From: Bog-756 sp963778165 | GTDB taxonomy: Bacteria; Actinomycetota; Acidimicrobiia; Acidimicrobiales; RAAP-2 | Length of the DNA stretch: 64,000 bases | NCBI GenBank assembly: GCA_963778165.1 | Contig: CAVZTE010000002.1 | Span: 310,001 to 374,000 of the forward strand | Direction of reading: 5' to 3' | In this document: positions 29,194-37,371 of the stretch, one piece after another | Numbering within the stretch: the stretch's first letter is position 1 | How the letters are laid out: each line of letters begins with the position of its first letter | Program-made: the position numbers and the translations under genes | Notes under the pieces: model-generated | What the model saw: the letters and a program-made list of their open reading frames with translations, nothing else | Databases searched by the model: none | Told to the model about the DNA's origin: nothing

Positions 29194-30108
29194 TCAGCCG
29201 ACGGTGTCGAAGAGCCGGCTGGGCCTGGTCCCCCAGGCCACCTGGCGGGCCAGTTCGGCACTGACCACCGGCAGGTCGGCGGCGTGGGTCACGCCCACCA
29301 GTTTGGCGTCGGTGGTGACCACCCTCACCGGCAGTCCCTTGCCGTCGCTGACCATGGTGGCCACCACTTCGGGCAGTAGCACCTCGGCCTTGGGCGGCTC
29401 GGCGCCGGCGGCCACCGAGGCCAGCAGGGCCTCCTCGTCGAGACCCGAGGCATCCATGGCCGCTTCGAACGTCTCCCAGATGGCCGGTCGGAAGCCCCAC
29501 AGGTTGACCGAGGTCGGGAGATCGCCGTCGAGGTCGACCGGTCCGCGTCCGTCCTCGGAGGTGAGAGTGGAGCTGCCCTGGTGCCGGGTGACCAGGCGCC
29601 GCTCGGTGAGGGCCGACAGATGGCCGCTGTCGTCCACCACGCAGATGCCCCGGGTCACCGGATCGTCGGTGGCCACGGTGGAGCGCAGCTGGTAGCCGAT
29701 CAGGAAGTGCTCATCGACCTCTTCGGTCAGGTGCCCGGCCAACAGGGCCATGGCGGCCTCGCCGTAGATGTCGTCGGCGTTGGCCACGGCGAAGGACTGG
29801 TCGGTGCCCAACACCCCCTGGGCGGCCAGCACGGCGTGGACCGTGCCCAGCGGGAGCCGCTGCTCGGCAAAGGCCACCTCGATGGAGTCGGGCCAGCACC
29901 GCTCCACGTGGTAGCGGATGGACGGCCCGGACTCGGGATGGAGCACCAGCACGATCCGGCCGAAGCCCACCGCCACGGCGTCGCTGACCAGTAGGTCGAT
30001 GACCGCCTCGCCGCCCGGTCCGATCGGCGCCAGGGGCTTGCATCCTCCGTACCGGCGGGCCATCCCCGCAGCCAGCACCACCAGGGCTGGTGCCATGCCC
30101 TCGCTCAC
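29194..30108 (-). CDS. Nucleotidyltransferase (sugar-1-phosphate type)
   Basis: This 304-residue protein begins with VVLAAGMARRYGGCKPLAPI, the nucleotide-binding loop of the NTP-transferase family, followed by VIDLLVSDAVAVGFGRIVLV and SFAVANADDIYGEAAMALL, where the Asp pair should bind metal. Such enzymes couple NTPs to sugar-1-phosphates or similar. A C-terminal extension of about 60 residues is less conserved. Its start overlaps the upstream ketoacyl synthase stop by 4 bases, an odd partnership that may mean a shared pathway. The substrate is not evident. Confidence 0.75.
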   Translation of the reverse strand: MSEGMAPALVVLAAGMARRYGGCKPLAPIGPGGEAVIDLLVSDAVAVGFGRIVLVLHPESGPSIRYHVERCWPDSIEVAFAEQRLPLGTVHAVLAAQGVLGTDQSFAVANADDIYGEAAMALLAGHLTEEVDEHFLIGYQLRSTVATDDPVTRGICVVDDSGHLSALTERRLVTRHQGSSTLTSEDGRGPVDLDGDLPTSVNLWGFRPAIWETFEAAMDASGLDEEALLASVAAGAEPPKAEVLLPEVVATMVSDGKGLPVRVVTTDAKLVGVTHAADLPVVSAELARQVAWGTRPSRLFDTVG

Positions 30109-31040
30109 CCGCCCCAGCGCAGGACAGCGCTGGCCCAGGTCATGCCGCCGCCGAATCCGGTGAGCAGGACATGCTGGCCCTCCCGGAGCCGGCCGGTCTC
30201 CAGGGCGTCGGCCAGAGCCAGGGGTATGGACGCCGACGAGGTGTTGCCGTAGCGGTCGATGACCACCACGGCCTTCTCGTCGGGGATCCCCAGCCGCTGG
30301 CAGGCGGCGTTGATGATCCGCAGGTTGGCCTGGTGGGGAACCATGAGGTCGATGTCAGCCGGGGTCAGGCCGGCTTCGGCGATGGCGGCCTCGGCCGACT
30401 CCACCACCACCCGGACGGCCTTGCGGAAGATCTCCTTGCCGTCCATGTACAGGTACCCGCCGTGGTCGCACTTGAGCAGGTGCCGGAGGGAGCCGTCGGC
30501 CCCCAGCTTCCAGGACAGGAGTTGGCCCGGGCCGTCCACCGCCTCGAGGACCACCGCGCCCGCCCCGTCGCCCACCAGCACCGCCACCGACCGGTCGTCC
30601 CAGTCGGTGATCTTGCTGAGGGTCTCCGAGCCGATGACCAGCAGCCGCTCGGCGCCGATGGCCAGCATCCCGTGGGCCACGGTCAGGGCGTAGACGAACC
30701 CCGAGCAGGCCGCGTTGACGTCGAAGGCGCCCCCGGTGATGCCGATGCCGTCCTGCACGGTGGCTGAGGTTCCGGGCACGATCTGGTCCGGCGTGGTGGT
30801 GGCCAGGACCACGCCGTCGATCTCGTCGGGCCGGCGACCGGCACTGGCCAGTGCGGCGATGCCGGCCTCGATGGCCAGTTGGGAGGTGGTACCGCCGATC
30901 CTGCGCTCGCGGATGCCGGTTCGCTCTTGGATCCAGGCGTCACTGGTGTCCATGGTGACCGACAGGTCGTCGTTGGTCACCACCTTGTCGGGCACGGAGA
31001 TCCCCCAGCCGGTCACGATGCCGCCGCGGGTGGTCTTCAT
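30105..31040 (-). CDS. 3-oxoacyl-ACP synthase III family protein
   Basis: The 311-residue protein has the complete KAS III layout: the catalytic Cys in FDVNAACSGFVYAL, the His in VPHQANLRII and the Asn in YGNTSSASIP. It also has AWIQERTGIRERRI near the start and a Gly-rich end LLTGFGGGMTWASAVLRW. It would condense an acyl-CoA with malonyl-ACP at the start of fatty acid synthesis, or act as a stand-alone condensing enzyme for a special lipid. The operon (oxidoreductase, thiolase, this gene, nucleotidyltransferase) and the lack of other fab genes favour a special role. The ATG at 31040 starts the conserved domain. Confidence 0.88.
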   Translation of the reverse strand: MKTTRGGIVTGWGISVPDKVVTNDDLSVTMDTSDAWIQERTGIRERRIGGTTSQLAIEAGIAALASAGRRPDEIDGVVLATTTPDQIVPGTSATVQDGIGITGGAFDVNAACSGFVYALTVAHGMLAIGAERLLVIGSETLSKITDWDDRSVAVLVGDGAGAVVLEAVDGPGQLLSWKLGADGSLRHLLKCDHGGYLYMDGKEIFRKAVRVVVESAEAAIAEAGLTPADIDLMVPHQANLRIINAACQRLGIPDEKAVVVIDRYGNTSSASIPLALADALETGRLREGQHVLLTGFGGGMTWASAVLRWGG

Positions 31041-31113
31041 GGCTGCCTGGTCCTCATGGTGGTGGTCCCGATCGTGGAGGTGGTGGGCGGGTGGTTGGTG
31101 GTCACGGACAAGG

Positions 31114-32280
31114 TCAGTCGGCCTCCAGCACGTGGATCCCGATGAAGGCGGCGTCCTTACCGATGATGCCACCAGTATTGGCCGACACCGCCAGTCGGGC
31201 CCCTTCGACCTGGCGCGCCCCGGCCTGGCCCCGCAGCTGGGCGGTCAGCTCGACCACCTGGGCGATGCCGGTGGCTCCCAGGGGGTGGCCCCGGGCCACC
31301 AGGCCGCCGCTGGTGTTGACGGTCACCCCGCGGCCCCCGACGGTGGTGTCCCCGGCCACGGTGGCCGGGCCGGCGTCGCCCGGCTTGAAGAAGCCCAGCG
31401 ACTCCAGGGCGTAGAGCTCCTCGGCACTGGTGGCGTCGTGCAGCTCCACCACGTCGACGTCGCCGGGCTCGACCCCGGCATCGTCCCAGGCCGCCGAGGC
31501 CGCTTCGGCCAGCCTCTCGTGGTAGTCCATGTCGCCGTTGCCCGACCGGACGGTGGAGGACCGGATCTTCGGCGATCCCGGCCGTGGGGCCTGGGACAGG
31601 ACCACGGCGGCGGCCCCGTCGGTGAAGGACGAGCACATGAGGCGGGTGAGCGGCCACACGATGGACGGCGACTGGAGCACCTCGTCCAGGGTGACCTCGG
31701 ACTGGAACTGGGCGTTGGGGTTGAGGGCGCCGTGGTGCCGGGCTTTGACCGCGGTGGCGGCGAACTGTTCCAGGGTGGCGTCGCGCTCCTCCATCTGGAT
31801 GATGGTCCACGAGGCGTTGAGGGCCATGAGCACCGACCCCGACGGGTTCTCGAGCTGCTCGTGCATCCGGAGCCGGTCGACCAGGGGCACCCCGTCCTCG
31901 ATGCCGGCCAGCGTGGCGCTGCGGTCGCCGGTCCACATCTTCTCCACGCCGACGGCCAGCACGGTGCCGGCGCCACCCCGGGCGGCCAGGGTGGCCAGGT
32001 GGAGGGCGGAGGCTCCCCCGGCACAGGAGTTGTCGACATTGACGATGCCGGCGTTGCGGAGCCCGGTGCCCCGCAGGAAGGTCTGGCCCCGGATGCAGCC
32101 CTGGTTGATCAGGCGCCCGGCGGTGGCGTTGCCGAACACCACCAGGTTGACGTCCTCGGGGTCGGTGCCGGAGTCGGCCAGGGCCTCGGTCACCACCTGG
32201 TGGGCCATGTCCTCTGCGGTGCGGTCCCGACGGTTCATGGGGGTCATAGCCGCCCCCACGATGGATACGGTGCTGTCCAC
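31114..32280 (-). CDS. Thiolase family protein (acetyl-CoA acyltransferase, SCP-x-like)
   Basis: This 388-residue protein has a thiolase fold: the nucleophile Cys in NVDNSCAGGASALHLA, VELHDATSAEELYALESLGF and the terminal TSGGLVARGHPLGATGIAQV, which carries the conserved HPLGA motif. SANTGGIIGKDAAF sits where the second catalytic Cys of degradative thiolases should be, and no Cys is present there. That pattern is typical of the SCP2/lipid-transfer-type thiolases. It likely acts in fatty acid or steroid-type chain metabolism. It is second in a four-gene minus-strand operon, 10 bases after the LLM oxidoreductase. Confidence 0.85.
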   Translation of the reverse strand: MDSTVSIVGAAMTPMNRRDRTAEDMAHQVVTEALADSGTDPEDVNLVVFGNATAGRLINQGCIRGQTFLRGTGLRNAGIVNVDNSCAGGASALHLATLAARGGAGTVLAVGVEKMWTGDRSATLAGIEDGVPLVDRLRMHEQLENPSGSVLMALNASWTIIQMEERDATLEQFAATAVKARHHGALNPNAQFQSEVTLDEVLQSPSIVWPLTRLMCSSFTDGAAAVVLSQAPRPGSPKIRSSTVRSGNGDMDYHERLAEAASAAWDDAGVEPGDVDVVELHDATSAEELYALESLGFFKPGDAGPATVAGDTTVGGRGVTVNTSGGLVARGHPLGATGIAQVVELTAQLRGQAGARQVEGARLAVSANTGGIIGKDAAFIGIHVLEAD

Positions 32281-32290
32281 GGTGTCCTCG

Positions 32291-33316
32291 TTATCCTCGA
32301 GCCGGCGCCCCGACCGTGGCCAAGGCCGCGGTCAGACGCTCGAACTGTTCCAACGGTTGGTCTTCGGTCACGTAGACGGCCACGTGACGGGCCCCGGCCC
32401 TGCGGTAGGTATCGACCACGGCGGCCACCTCGGCCGCAGTCCCACTGACGATGTGACGCTCGAAGGCCTTGGCCGGAATCCCGTAGAGCGAGGACATCCA
32501 CCCGGTTCCCTTCCTCAATCCCTTACCCGGATCGTCGTCGATTGACACGAACAAGACGATGGAGGGGGTGACCGCCTCGGCCTGCCGCCCGGCCCGGTCG
32601 ATCTCCTTGCCCAGCCGCTCGATGGCCTCGCGGTACTCGGCGGGCGGCACGAAGAGGGGCATCCAGCCGTCGGCCAGGGTGGCCGCCCGGCGCAGGGCCG
32701 CTTCGGACGATCCCCCCACCCATACCGGGATGGACGCGGGCTCGGGCAGCTGCCGGTACCGGGCCGCACCCGAGGCTGCGATGTCGCCGGCGGTGACCCC
32801 TTGGCCGGTGGCCCACGAACGGCGGAGCTCGCGTATGCCGGCATCGAGTTGGCGACCCCGGGTCCGGTAGTCCTTGCCGGCCTGCTCGTACTCGCCGGCG
32901 TGGCTCCCGACCCCGACGCCGAGGACGAACCTCCCGTGGGACAGGGTCTGCAGGGTGGCGGCCTGCTTGGCCACGGCCGGGGCCTGGCGGAGCGGCAGCT
33001 GGACCACGCAGGTGCCCAGGGTGGCGGTGGTGGTGGCGGTGGCCGCCACCGTGAGGCTGAGCATGGACTCGAGGGAGGGTCCGTGCCAGAAGAGGTGGTC
33101 GCAGGCCCACAGGGCGTCGGCCCCGATCTGCTCAGCCCGGCTGCAGACCTCGGTCAGCTCGCCGATGGGAGTGAGGCCGGTCAGGTGGGAGGCGTCGGAG
33201 TCGTTCGGTCTGACTGTGGCAGGGGGCTCCGCCCACTGGGGAACCGTGTCTTGCACGAAGGTCGGTAGGACGAGTCCGATCGGCCCCGGGGGAGTGGCGG
33301 GTCGCTCCATGGGCAC
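32291..33316 (-). CDS. LLM class (luciferase-like) oxidoreductase, probably F420-dependent
   Basis: This 341-residue TIM-barrel protein has the bacterial luciferase-like pattern: IGLVLPTFVQDT, LWACDHLFWHGPSLESM, LGTCVVQLPLRQAPAVAKQAA, LSHGRFVLGVGVGSHAGEYE and IPVWVGGSSEAALRRAA. The GVGVGSHAGEYE loop is typical of the F420-using actinobacterial subfamily. The substrate is unknown. It heads the operon with the thiolase and ketoacyl synthase, so a redox step on an acyl-CoA-linked intermediate is possible. The ORF begins with GTG; an ATG two codons later is equally possible. Confidence 0.82.
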   Translation of the reverse strand: MPMERPATPPGPIGLVLPTFVQDTVPQWAEPPATVRPNDSDASHLTGLTPIGELTEVCSRAEQIGADALWACDHLFWHGPSLESMLSLTVAATATTTATLGTCVVQLPLRQAPAVAKQAATLQTLSHGRFVLGVGVGSHAGEYEQAGKDYRTRGRQLDAGIRELRRSWATGQGVTAGDIAASGAARYRQLPEPASIPVWVGGSSEAALRRAATLADGWMPLFVPPAEYREAIERLGKEIDRAGRQAEAVTPSIVLFVSIDDDPGKGLRKGTGWMSSLYGIPAKAFERHIVSGTAAEVAAVVDTYRRAGARHVAVYVTEDQPLEQFERLTAALATVGAPARG

Positions 33317-33552
33317 AACGCATCGTAACCTCCGCTGTCACCTGGCGTGGCCACCGTCGGTGAGGTCGGCGGTCGGGTCGGCGTTGAGGTCGTCGGTTGC
33401 GGCCGCCTCCCCGGCCCGGGCGGTGGGAAGGCGGTTCCCCCGCGTCCGGTGACCGTCGGATGTTCGGAGAGCAGGCCCGACGCGGCAGACTGGTGGGGTA
33501 GTCGGGTCGGTCACCGGTCGCCGGTGCCGGCCTCAGAGAGGGAGGACACGCT

Positions 33553-33927
33553 GTGGACGCAGACCAGGTTGGCGCCGAGGGGGACGAGGAGTCTGCTGAT
33601 GCCGGGGTCACCCTCAGCGACGAGGAGCGGGGGGAGCGGCTGAGCCAGCTCAACGGCATCATCGAGCTCATGCGACCGGCGGTCCAGGCTGACGGCGGGG
33701 ACCTGGCCCTCCTGTCGGCGGACGTGGTCACCGGGGTGGTGGAGGTGCAGCTCCAGGGGGCCTGCAGCTCATGCGCGGTGAGCGCCTCGACGCTCCAGGG
33801 TGGGGTGGACCGGATCCTCCGTGACCGCTTGCCCTGGGTGACCGAGGTCCTCGGGGGGGTCGACGAATCAGTGGATCCCTTCGAGAGCGAGTCGATGGGC
33901 CGCGGGGGTTACGTCCCCAGCTTCTGA
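33553..33927 (+). CDS. NifU-like (Nfu) Fe-S cluster scaffold protein
   Basis: This 124-residue protein has one NifU C-terminal domain: LNGIIELMRPAVQADGGDLA, then GVVEVQLQGACSSCAVSAST, where the CxxC pair binds the cluster, and LQGGVDRILRDRLPWVTEVL. It would assemble or carry 4Fe-4S clusters. About 30 acidic residues precede the domain. The GTG start is fixed by GGAGG seven bases upstream. It is divergent from the LLM oxidoreductase operon and followed by the MarR-MFS unit. Confidence 0.9.
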   Translation: MDADQVGAEGDEESADAGVTLSDEERGERLSQLNGIIELMRPAVQADGGDLALLSADVVTGVVEVQLQGACSSCAVSASTLQGGVDRILRDRLPWVTEVLGGVDESVDPFESESMGRGGYVPSF

Positions 33928-33986
33928 GCGGGGCGGCGGGGCAATTCTGGGTTGCACGGGTCCCGATGGGCGCGCCTTCTGTCGCA

Positions 33987-34010
33987 TTAGTTTGCAAAAC
34001 TAACTAGTAT
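33987..34010 (+). promoter_or_regulatory. MarR operator and promoter with probable leaderless start
   Basis: A perfect inverted repeat, TTAGTTT-gca-AAACTAA, spans 33987-34003. It is immediately followed by a -10-like TAGTAT at 34005-34010. The marR ATG at 34017 lies where transcription should begin, so the mRNA is probably leaderless even though GGAGG also sits just before the ATG at a spacing too short for normal use. The arms have the AT-rich pattern bound by MarR dimers, and binding here would block RNA polymerase, giving autoregulation of marR and the efflux gene. Confidence 0.65.
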
Positions 34011-34016
34011 GGAGGC

Positions 34017-34527
34017 ATGGCAATTGGATTGAGCGGGACGAAAGGGGGAGACGGTGGGGCGGTGGCCGGGTCGTCCGGGCCCGTCGACGGCCCGGGGATC
34101 GAAAGCGGTGAAGACACGGAGCTGGCGGCCCGCCTCCGTCTGGCCGTGACCCGGCTACATCGTCGCCTCCGCCAACAGGGGTTCCCGGGGCTGACACCGT
34201 CGCAGTCGTCGGCGCTGGCCAGTGTGGACCGGTTGGGCGCACCCACGCTGGGGGCGCTGGCCGAGAGGGAGTCGGTCCAGCCGCCTTCGATGACCCGCAT
34301 CGTCGGCGGCCTGGAGCAGCTGGGCTACGTGACCCGGGTGGTGGACCCCGAGGACCGACGGGTGGCCCGGGTCACCATCACCCCGTCGGGGGAGCAGGTA
34401 CTCCAGCGAGAGCCGCTCGGTGAAGACGGCCTTCCTGACCGAGCAGTTCCACCGGCTGTCGCCGGATGAGCGCCGGGACCTCGGGTCACTCACCGTGCTG
34501 CTCGAACGACTGGTGGAGGGGGAGTGA
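34017..34527 (+). CDS. MarR family transcriptional regulator (frameshifted near C-terminus)
   Basis: The winged-helix core is clear: LTPSQSSALASVDRLGAPTL, ALAERESVQPPSMTRIVGGL (recognition helix) and LGYVTRVVDPEDRRVARVTI (wing). After VLQRE the written frame goes astray and stops at 34469; one extra base near 34408-34410 explains this. The other frame gives SRSVKTAFLTEQFHRLSPDE, a normal MarR dimerisation helix, and ends at a TGA (34525-34527) overlapping the MFS gene's GTG. About 170 residues after correction. It probably represses itself and the downstream efflux pump and responds to a small molecule. A consensus error is more likely than inactivation. Confidence 0.8.
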
Positions 34528-35831
34528 TCGTGAACTCCATCCGCGCCGCTGCCGCCCAGACCTTCAGCTCGCTCAAGATCCGCAACTACCGGCTGTACTT
34601 CACGTCCCAGATCATCTCGGTGTCCGGCACCTGGATGCAGACGGTGGCCCAGGCCTGGCTGGTCCTGCACCTCACCGGGAGCAGTGTCGACCTCGGCATC
34701 GTGGTCGGGCTGCAGTTCCTCCCCATGCTGCTGTTCGGGCCCATCGGGGGGCTGGTGGCCGACCGGACCAACAAGCGCCGGCTGCTCTACGCCACCCAGA
34801 CCGGGGGCGGGATCCTGGCCCTGGTGCTGGGGGCCCTGGTGGTCAGCCACTCGGTCGAGCTGTGGCAGGTCTATCTGCTGGCCCTGCTGCTCGGTTTCGT
34901 CAATGTGTTCGACAACCCGGCCCGACAGACCTTCGTGATGGAGATGGTGGGCCGCGACGACGTGCCCAACGCCGTGAGCCTCAACACGGTGGTCATGAAC
35001 ACCTCCCGGGTGGTGGGGCCGGCCATCGGCGGGGTGGTGATCGTGGTGTTCGGGCTGGGGGCCTGTTTCTTCATCAACGCCGCCTCCTACGTGGCGGTGC
35101 TGGTGGGGCTGTCCATGATGAGGCCCAAGGAGCTGTTCCCGACCGAGAGGGTGGCCCGGGCCAAGGGTCAGATCCGCGAGGGGTTCCGGTACGTGTGGCG
35201 CACCCCGAGCCTCCGCAACACCCTGCTGGCCATCACCCTGATCGGCATCTTCGCCTACAACTTCACCGTCACCCTGGCCGTGTTGGCCAAGGTCACCTTC
35301 CACGGCGGGGCCGGGACGTACTCACTGCTCACGTCGTGCATGGGCTTCGGGGCGGTCGTCGGTGGCCTCCTCGCCGCCCATCGGGCCCGGCCCACCCCGC
35401 GACTGCTGCAGGTGCTGGCCCTGATCTTCGGGGGTCTGCTGGCTGCGGTGGCTCTGGCCCCCAGCCTGTTGACGGCGTCGATCTTCATCGTGTTCATGGG
35501 GGCGGCATCGATCGGGTTCATCGCCACGGCCAACGCCACGTTGCAACTGACCGCCGAACCCCACATGCGGGGTCGGGTCATGGCGCTCTACGCCATGGCG
35601 TTCCTCGGCACCACGCCGATCGGGGCGCCGCTGGTGGGGGCCATCGCCCAGTGGACCAACCCCCGGGTGGCCCTGCTGACCGGAGCGGTGGCCACGGTGC
35701 TGGCCGCCGGGGTGCTGATGTGGCGGCACCAGGTGGGCCTCAAGCGGGACGGGTCGGGGCCGGCTGGTGATGCCGTCGCCCGCCAGGCCGAGGCCCGGGC
35801 GGTGCGGGACGTCGAGTCCAACGTGGCCTGA
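34524..35831 (+). CDS. MFS efflux transporter
   Basis: This 435-residue protein has twelve predicted helices. It belongs to the EntS/DHA3-like group: NYRLYFTSQIISVSGTWMQT at the start, GPIGGLVADRTNKRRLL (the loop 2-3 motif), NVFDNPARQTFVMEMVGRDD and GPAIGGVVIVVFGLGACFFI. It would export drugs or secreted metabolites by proton exchange. The GTG start overlaps the corrected marR stop by 4 bases. A strong hairpin follows its stop, closing the operon. Confidence 0.88.
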   Translation: MIVNSIRAAAAQTFSSLKIRNYRLYFTSQIISVSGTWMQTVAQAWLVLHLTGSSVDLGIVVGLQFLPMLLFGPIGGLVADRTNKRRLLYATQTGGGILALVLGALVVSHSVELWQVYLLALLLGFVNVFDNPARQTFVMEMVGRDDVPNAVSLNTVVMNTSRVVGPAIGGVVIVVFGLGACFFINAASYVAVLVGLSMMRPKELFPTERVARAKGQIREGFRYVWRTPSLRNTLLAITLIGIFAYNFTVTLAVLAKVTFHGGAGTYSLLTSCMGFGAVVGGLLAAHRARPTPRLLQVLALIFGGLLAAVALAPSLLTASIFIVFMGAASIGFIATANATLQLTAEPHMRGRVMALYAMAFLGTTPIGAPLVGAIAQWTNPRVALLTGAVATVLAAGVLMWRHQVGLKRDGSGPAGDAVARQAEARAVRDVESNVA

Positions 35832-35856
35832 GGCTCAACCTTCGGCGGCCGGACGC

Positions 35857-35890
35857 GACACCGCCCTCCCGTTGCCGGGAGGGCGGTGTC
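35857..35890. terminator. Strong bidirectional hairpin between convergent genes
   Basis: A perfect 14-base-pair stem (gacaccgccctccc with gggagggcggtgtc) closes a six-base loop. It lies between the end of the MFS gene and the end of the convergent secreted-protein gene, so it can stop transcription from both sides. No long T-tract follows on either strand, as is common in GC-rich actinomycetes. Confidence 0.75.
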
Positions 35891-35916
35891 TATACGACGT
35901 TGTGTTGACGACCCGG

Positions 35917-36381
35917 TCAGATCTGGTACTTCTGCCCGGGTAGGAGGGTGACCGTCTGGCCCTTGAGGCACACAAGCAGGGTTGCGACTTGGCCCTTCTT
36001 GATGACGTTGACGGCCTTCCCGGTGCCGCCGGTGACGGTGGAGACTTCCTTGATCTCGGTGTCACCCTTGGGGCACTTGTTCGGCGTCACGATGGTGTAC
36101 GTGAACTTCGTGAGGGTCGTACCGTGGCCGGTGGCCCAGGTGATCGTGCCGGTGCCGCCGGTACCCTTGACCTTCGCCACCTCTTTGCCGGCGCCACCGG
36201 TATTCGCAGTCGGGGTACAGCTACCGAGTGTTGCCGACCCGCTGGCCGTAGCGGTGAATTTGGTACAGGTGGCAGCCGGGGCACTGGCTGACGCCACCCC
36301 CGTTGTCAGAGCGACGGTGCCGAGCGAGCTCACCACCACCATCGCCGCAATGGCGGCTGCACGTGTGGATAAACGAAGCAT
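35917..36381 (-). CDS. Small secreted protein, unknown family (copy A)
   Basis: I do not recognise a named family. A signal peptide (AAAIAAMVVVSSLGTVALTT, cut after ASASA) precedes about 120 residues with four Cys spaced as two pairs. The mature part is rich in Gly, Thr and Lys and reads TITWATGHGTTLTKFTYTIV and VNVIKKGQVATLLVCLKGQT. It resembles the second secreted gene at 36693-37154 in order of motifs: signal peptide, CTKF/CSKV, TITW, CPKGD/CPTGD, KGQ, VCLKG/VCINK. Both probably adopt one beta-rich fold. The ATG is well placed: AAGGGGG lies seven bases upstream. Confidence 0.7.
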   Translation of the reverse strand: MLRLSTRAAAIAAMVVVSSLGTVALTTGVASASAPAATCTKFTATASGSATLGSCTPTANTGGAGKEVAKVKGTGGTGTITWATGHGTTLTKFTYTIVTPNKCPKGDTEIKEVSTVTGGTGKAVNVIKKGQVATLLVCLKGQTVTLLPGQKYQI

Positions 36382-36605
36382 GCTTCTTCCCCCTTGGGTT
36401 GAGTGTCCGTGAAATCTTCACCCAGTTGTCTGGGCAGTACCAACGTACCTGACGGTCATGTCAGTTGCCCGGTCCGTTGGGGCGAGTTCGTGCCATTTGT
36501 GGAATTCATAGGAGACTCCAAGGTTTCGCTACTGCGGACCGTGGCCGGTTGCTCACTCCTTGAAGGAGCATCGATATCCGGGTTGCTTGTAGCCATCCGG
36601 ACGCG

Positions 36606-36636
36606 CCGATGCCCTCCCCGGAAGGGAGGGCATCGG
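36606..36636 (-). terminator. Hairpin terminator downstream of secreted protein copy B
   Basis: A 13-base-pair perfect stem (ccgatgccctccc with gggagggcatcgg) and five-base loop sits about 60 bases after the copy B stop on the minus strand. The remainder of the roughly 310-base gap between the two secreted-protein genes holds a small ctcctt/aaggag stem but no further coding region that I can see; the copy A promoter must lie in it. Confidence 0.65.
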
Positions 36637-36692
36637 CGGTGTTTGTCAACGAACGTCGCGCCGGAGGACGCCACGTTCAGGTGCGCAAGGCT

Positions 36693-37154
36693 TTAGATGT
36701 CAGCCTTGGTTCCGGGCTTGAGGCTGATGGCGCCACTCTTGTTGATGCACACGGTCAAGTTCACCAATTGACCCTTGGAGGTAACGGCGGTCGAAGCCGT
36801 GCCGCCGGTCACCGACCCGGTGGCCTTCTCGGTGAGGTCGCCCGTGGGGCAGCCCGTGCTGCTGGTGACCTTGAGCTTCAAGACCGTGGTCTTCTTGCTC
36901 GAGGTCCAGGTGATGGTGCCGCCCGAAGCCAGGGCCGATGCCTTACCGCTGGCGCTGGCGTAGGTCTTGGCGTCAGCCTTGGGCACGGCGCACTCGGAGA
37001 TGGTCACCGTGCTCTTGTCGGAACCCGACACCTTGCTGCAGACCAGGCTCTTCGGCGTGGCGGCCCCGGCGACCGTGGATCCCCCGACTACGAATAGTGA
37101 TGCTGGTGTGGCCAGTGCAGCCAGTGCGGCAGCCGCAACGATCATTCGACGCAT
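36693..37154 (-). CDS. Small secreted protein, unknown family (copy B)
   Basis: Paralogue of copy A, 153 residues. It has a signal peptide (MIVAAAALAALATPASLFVV, cut near AGAA), then SLVCSKVSGSDKSTVTISEC, GGTITWTSSKKTTVLKLKV, TGCPTGDLTEKATGSVTGGT and LVNLTVCINKSGAISLKPG. The four Cys match those of copy A. The start at 37154 is preferred because AAGGGGG lies six bases before it; an ATG two codons upstream has no room for a ribosome site. Both copies share the same ribosome-site context. Function unknown; likely wall-associated or shed. Confidence 0.7.
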   Translation of the reverse strand: MRRMIVAAAALAALATPASLFVVGGSTVAGAATPKSLVCSKVSGSDKSTVTISECAVPKADAKTYASASGKASALASGGTITWTSSKKTTVLKLKVTSSTGCPTGDLTEKATGSVTGGTASTAVTSKGQLVNLTVCINKSGAISLKPGTKADI

Positions 37155-37371
37155 GTACATCCCCCTTGGTGAGGTCTCAACCGGACATTTTCCGGTTGCC
37201 AGGGCTGTATACCCGGCCCCAACCTTGACCCAAACGTTTGATTGGCCAAGCAGAGTCGACAGTGGCCGAGGGCCGAGGTCCCGATCCAACTCCCCGTCGG
37301 CGAAGGGCACTGAGCGTGGCCGGCCGGCTTCGACGCGTCACTCTCGATGCGGCGGGGCAGACGATCTCCCG

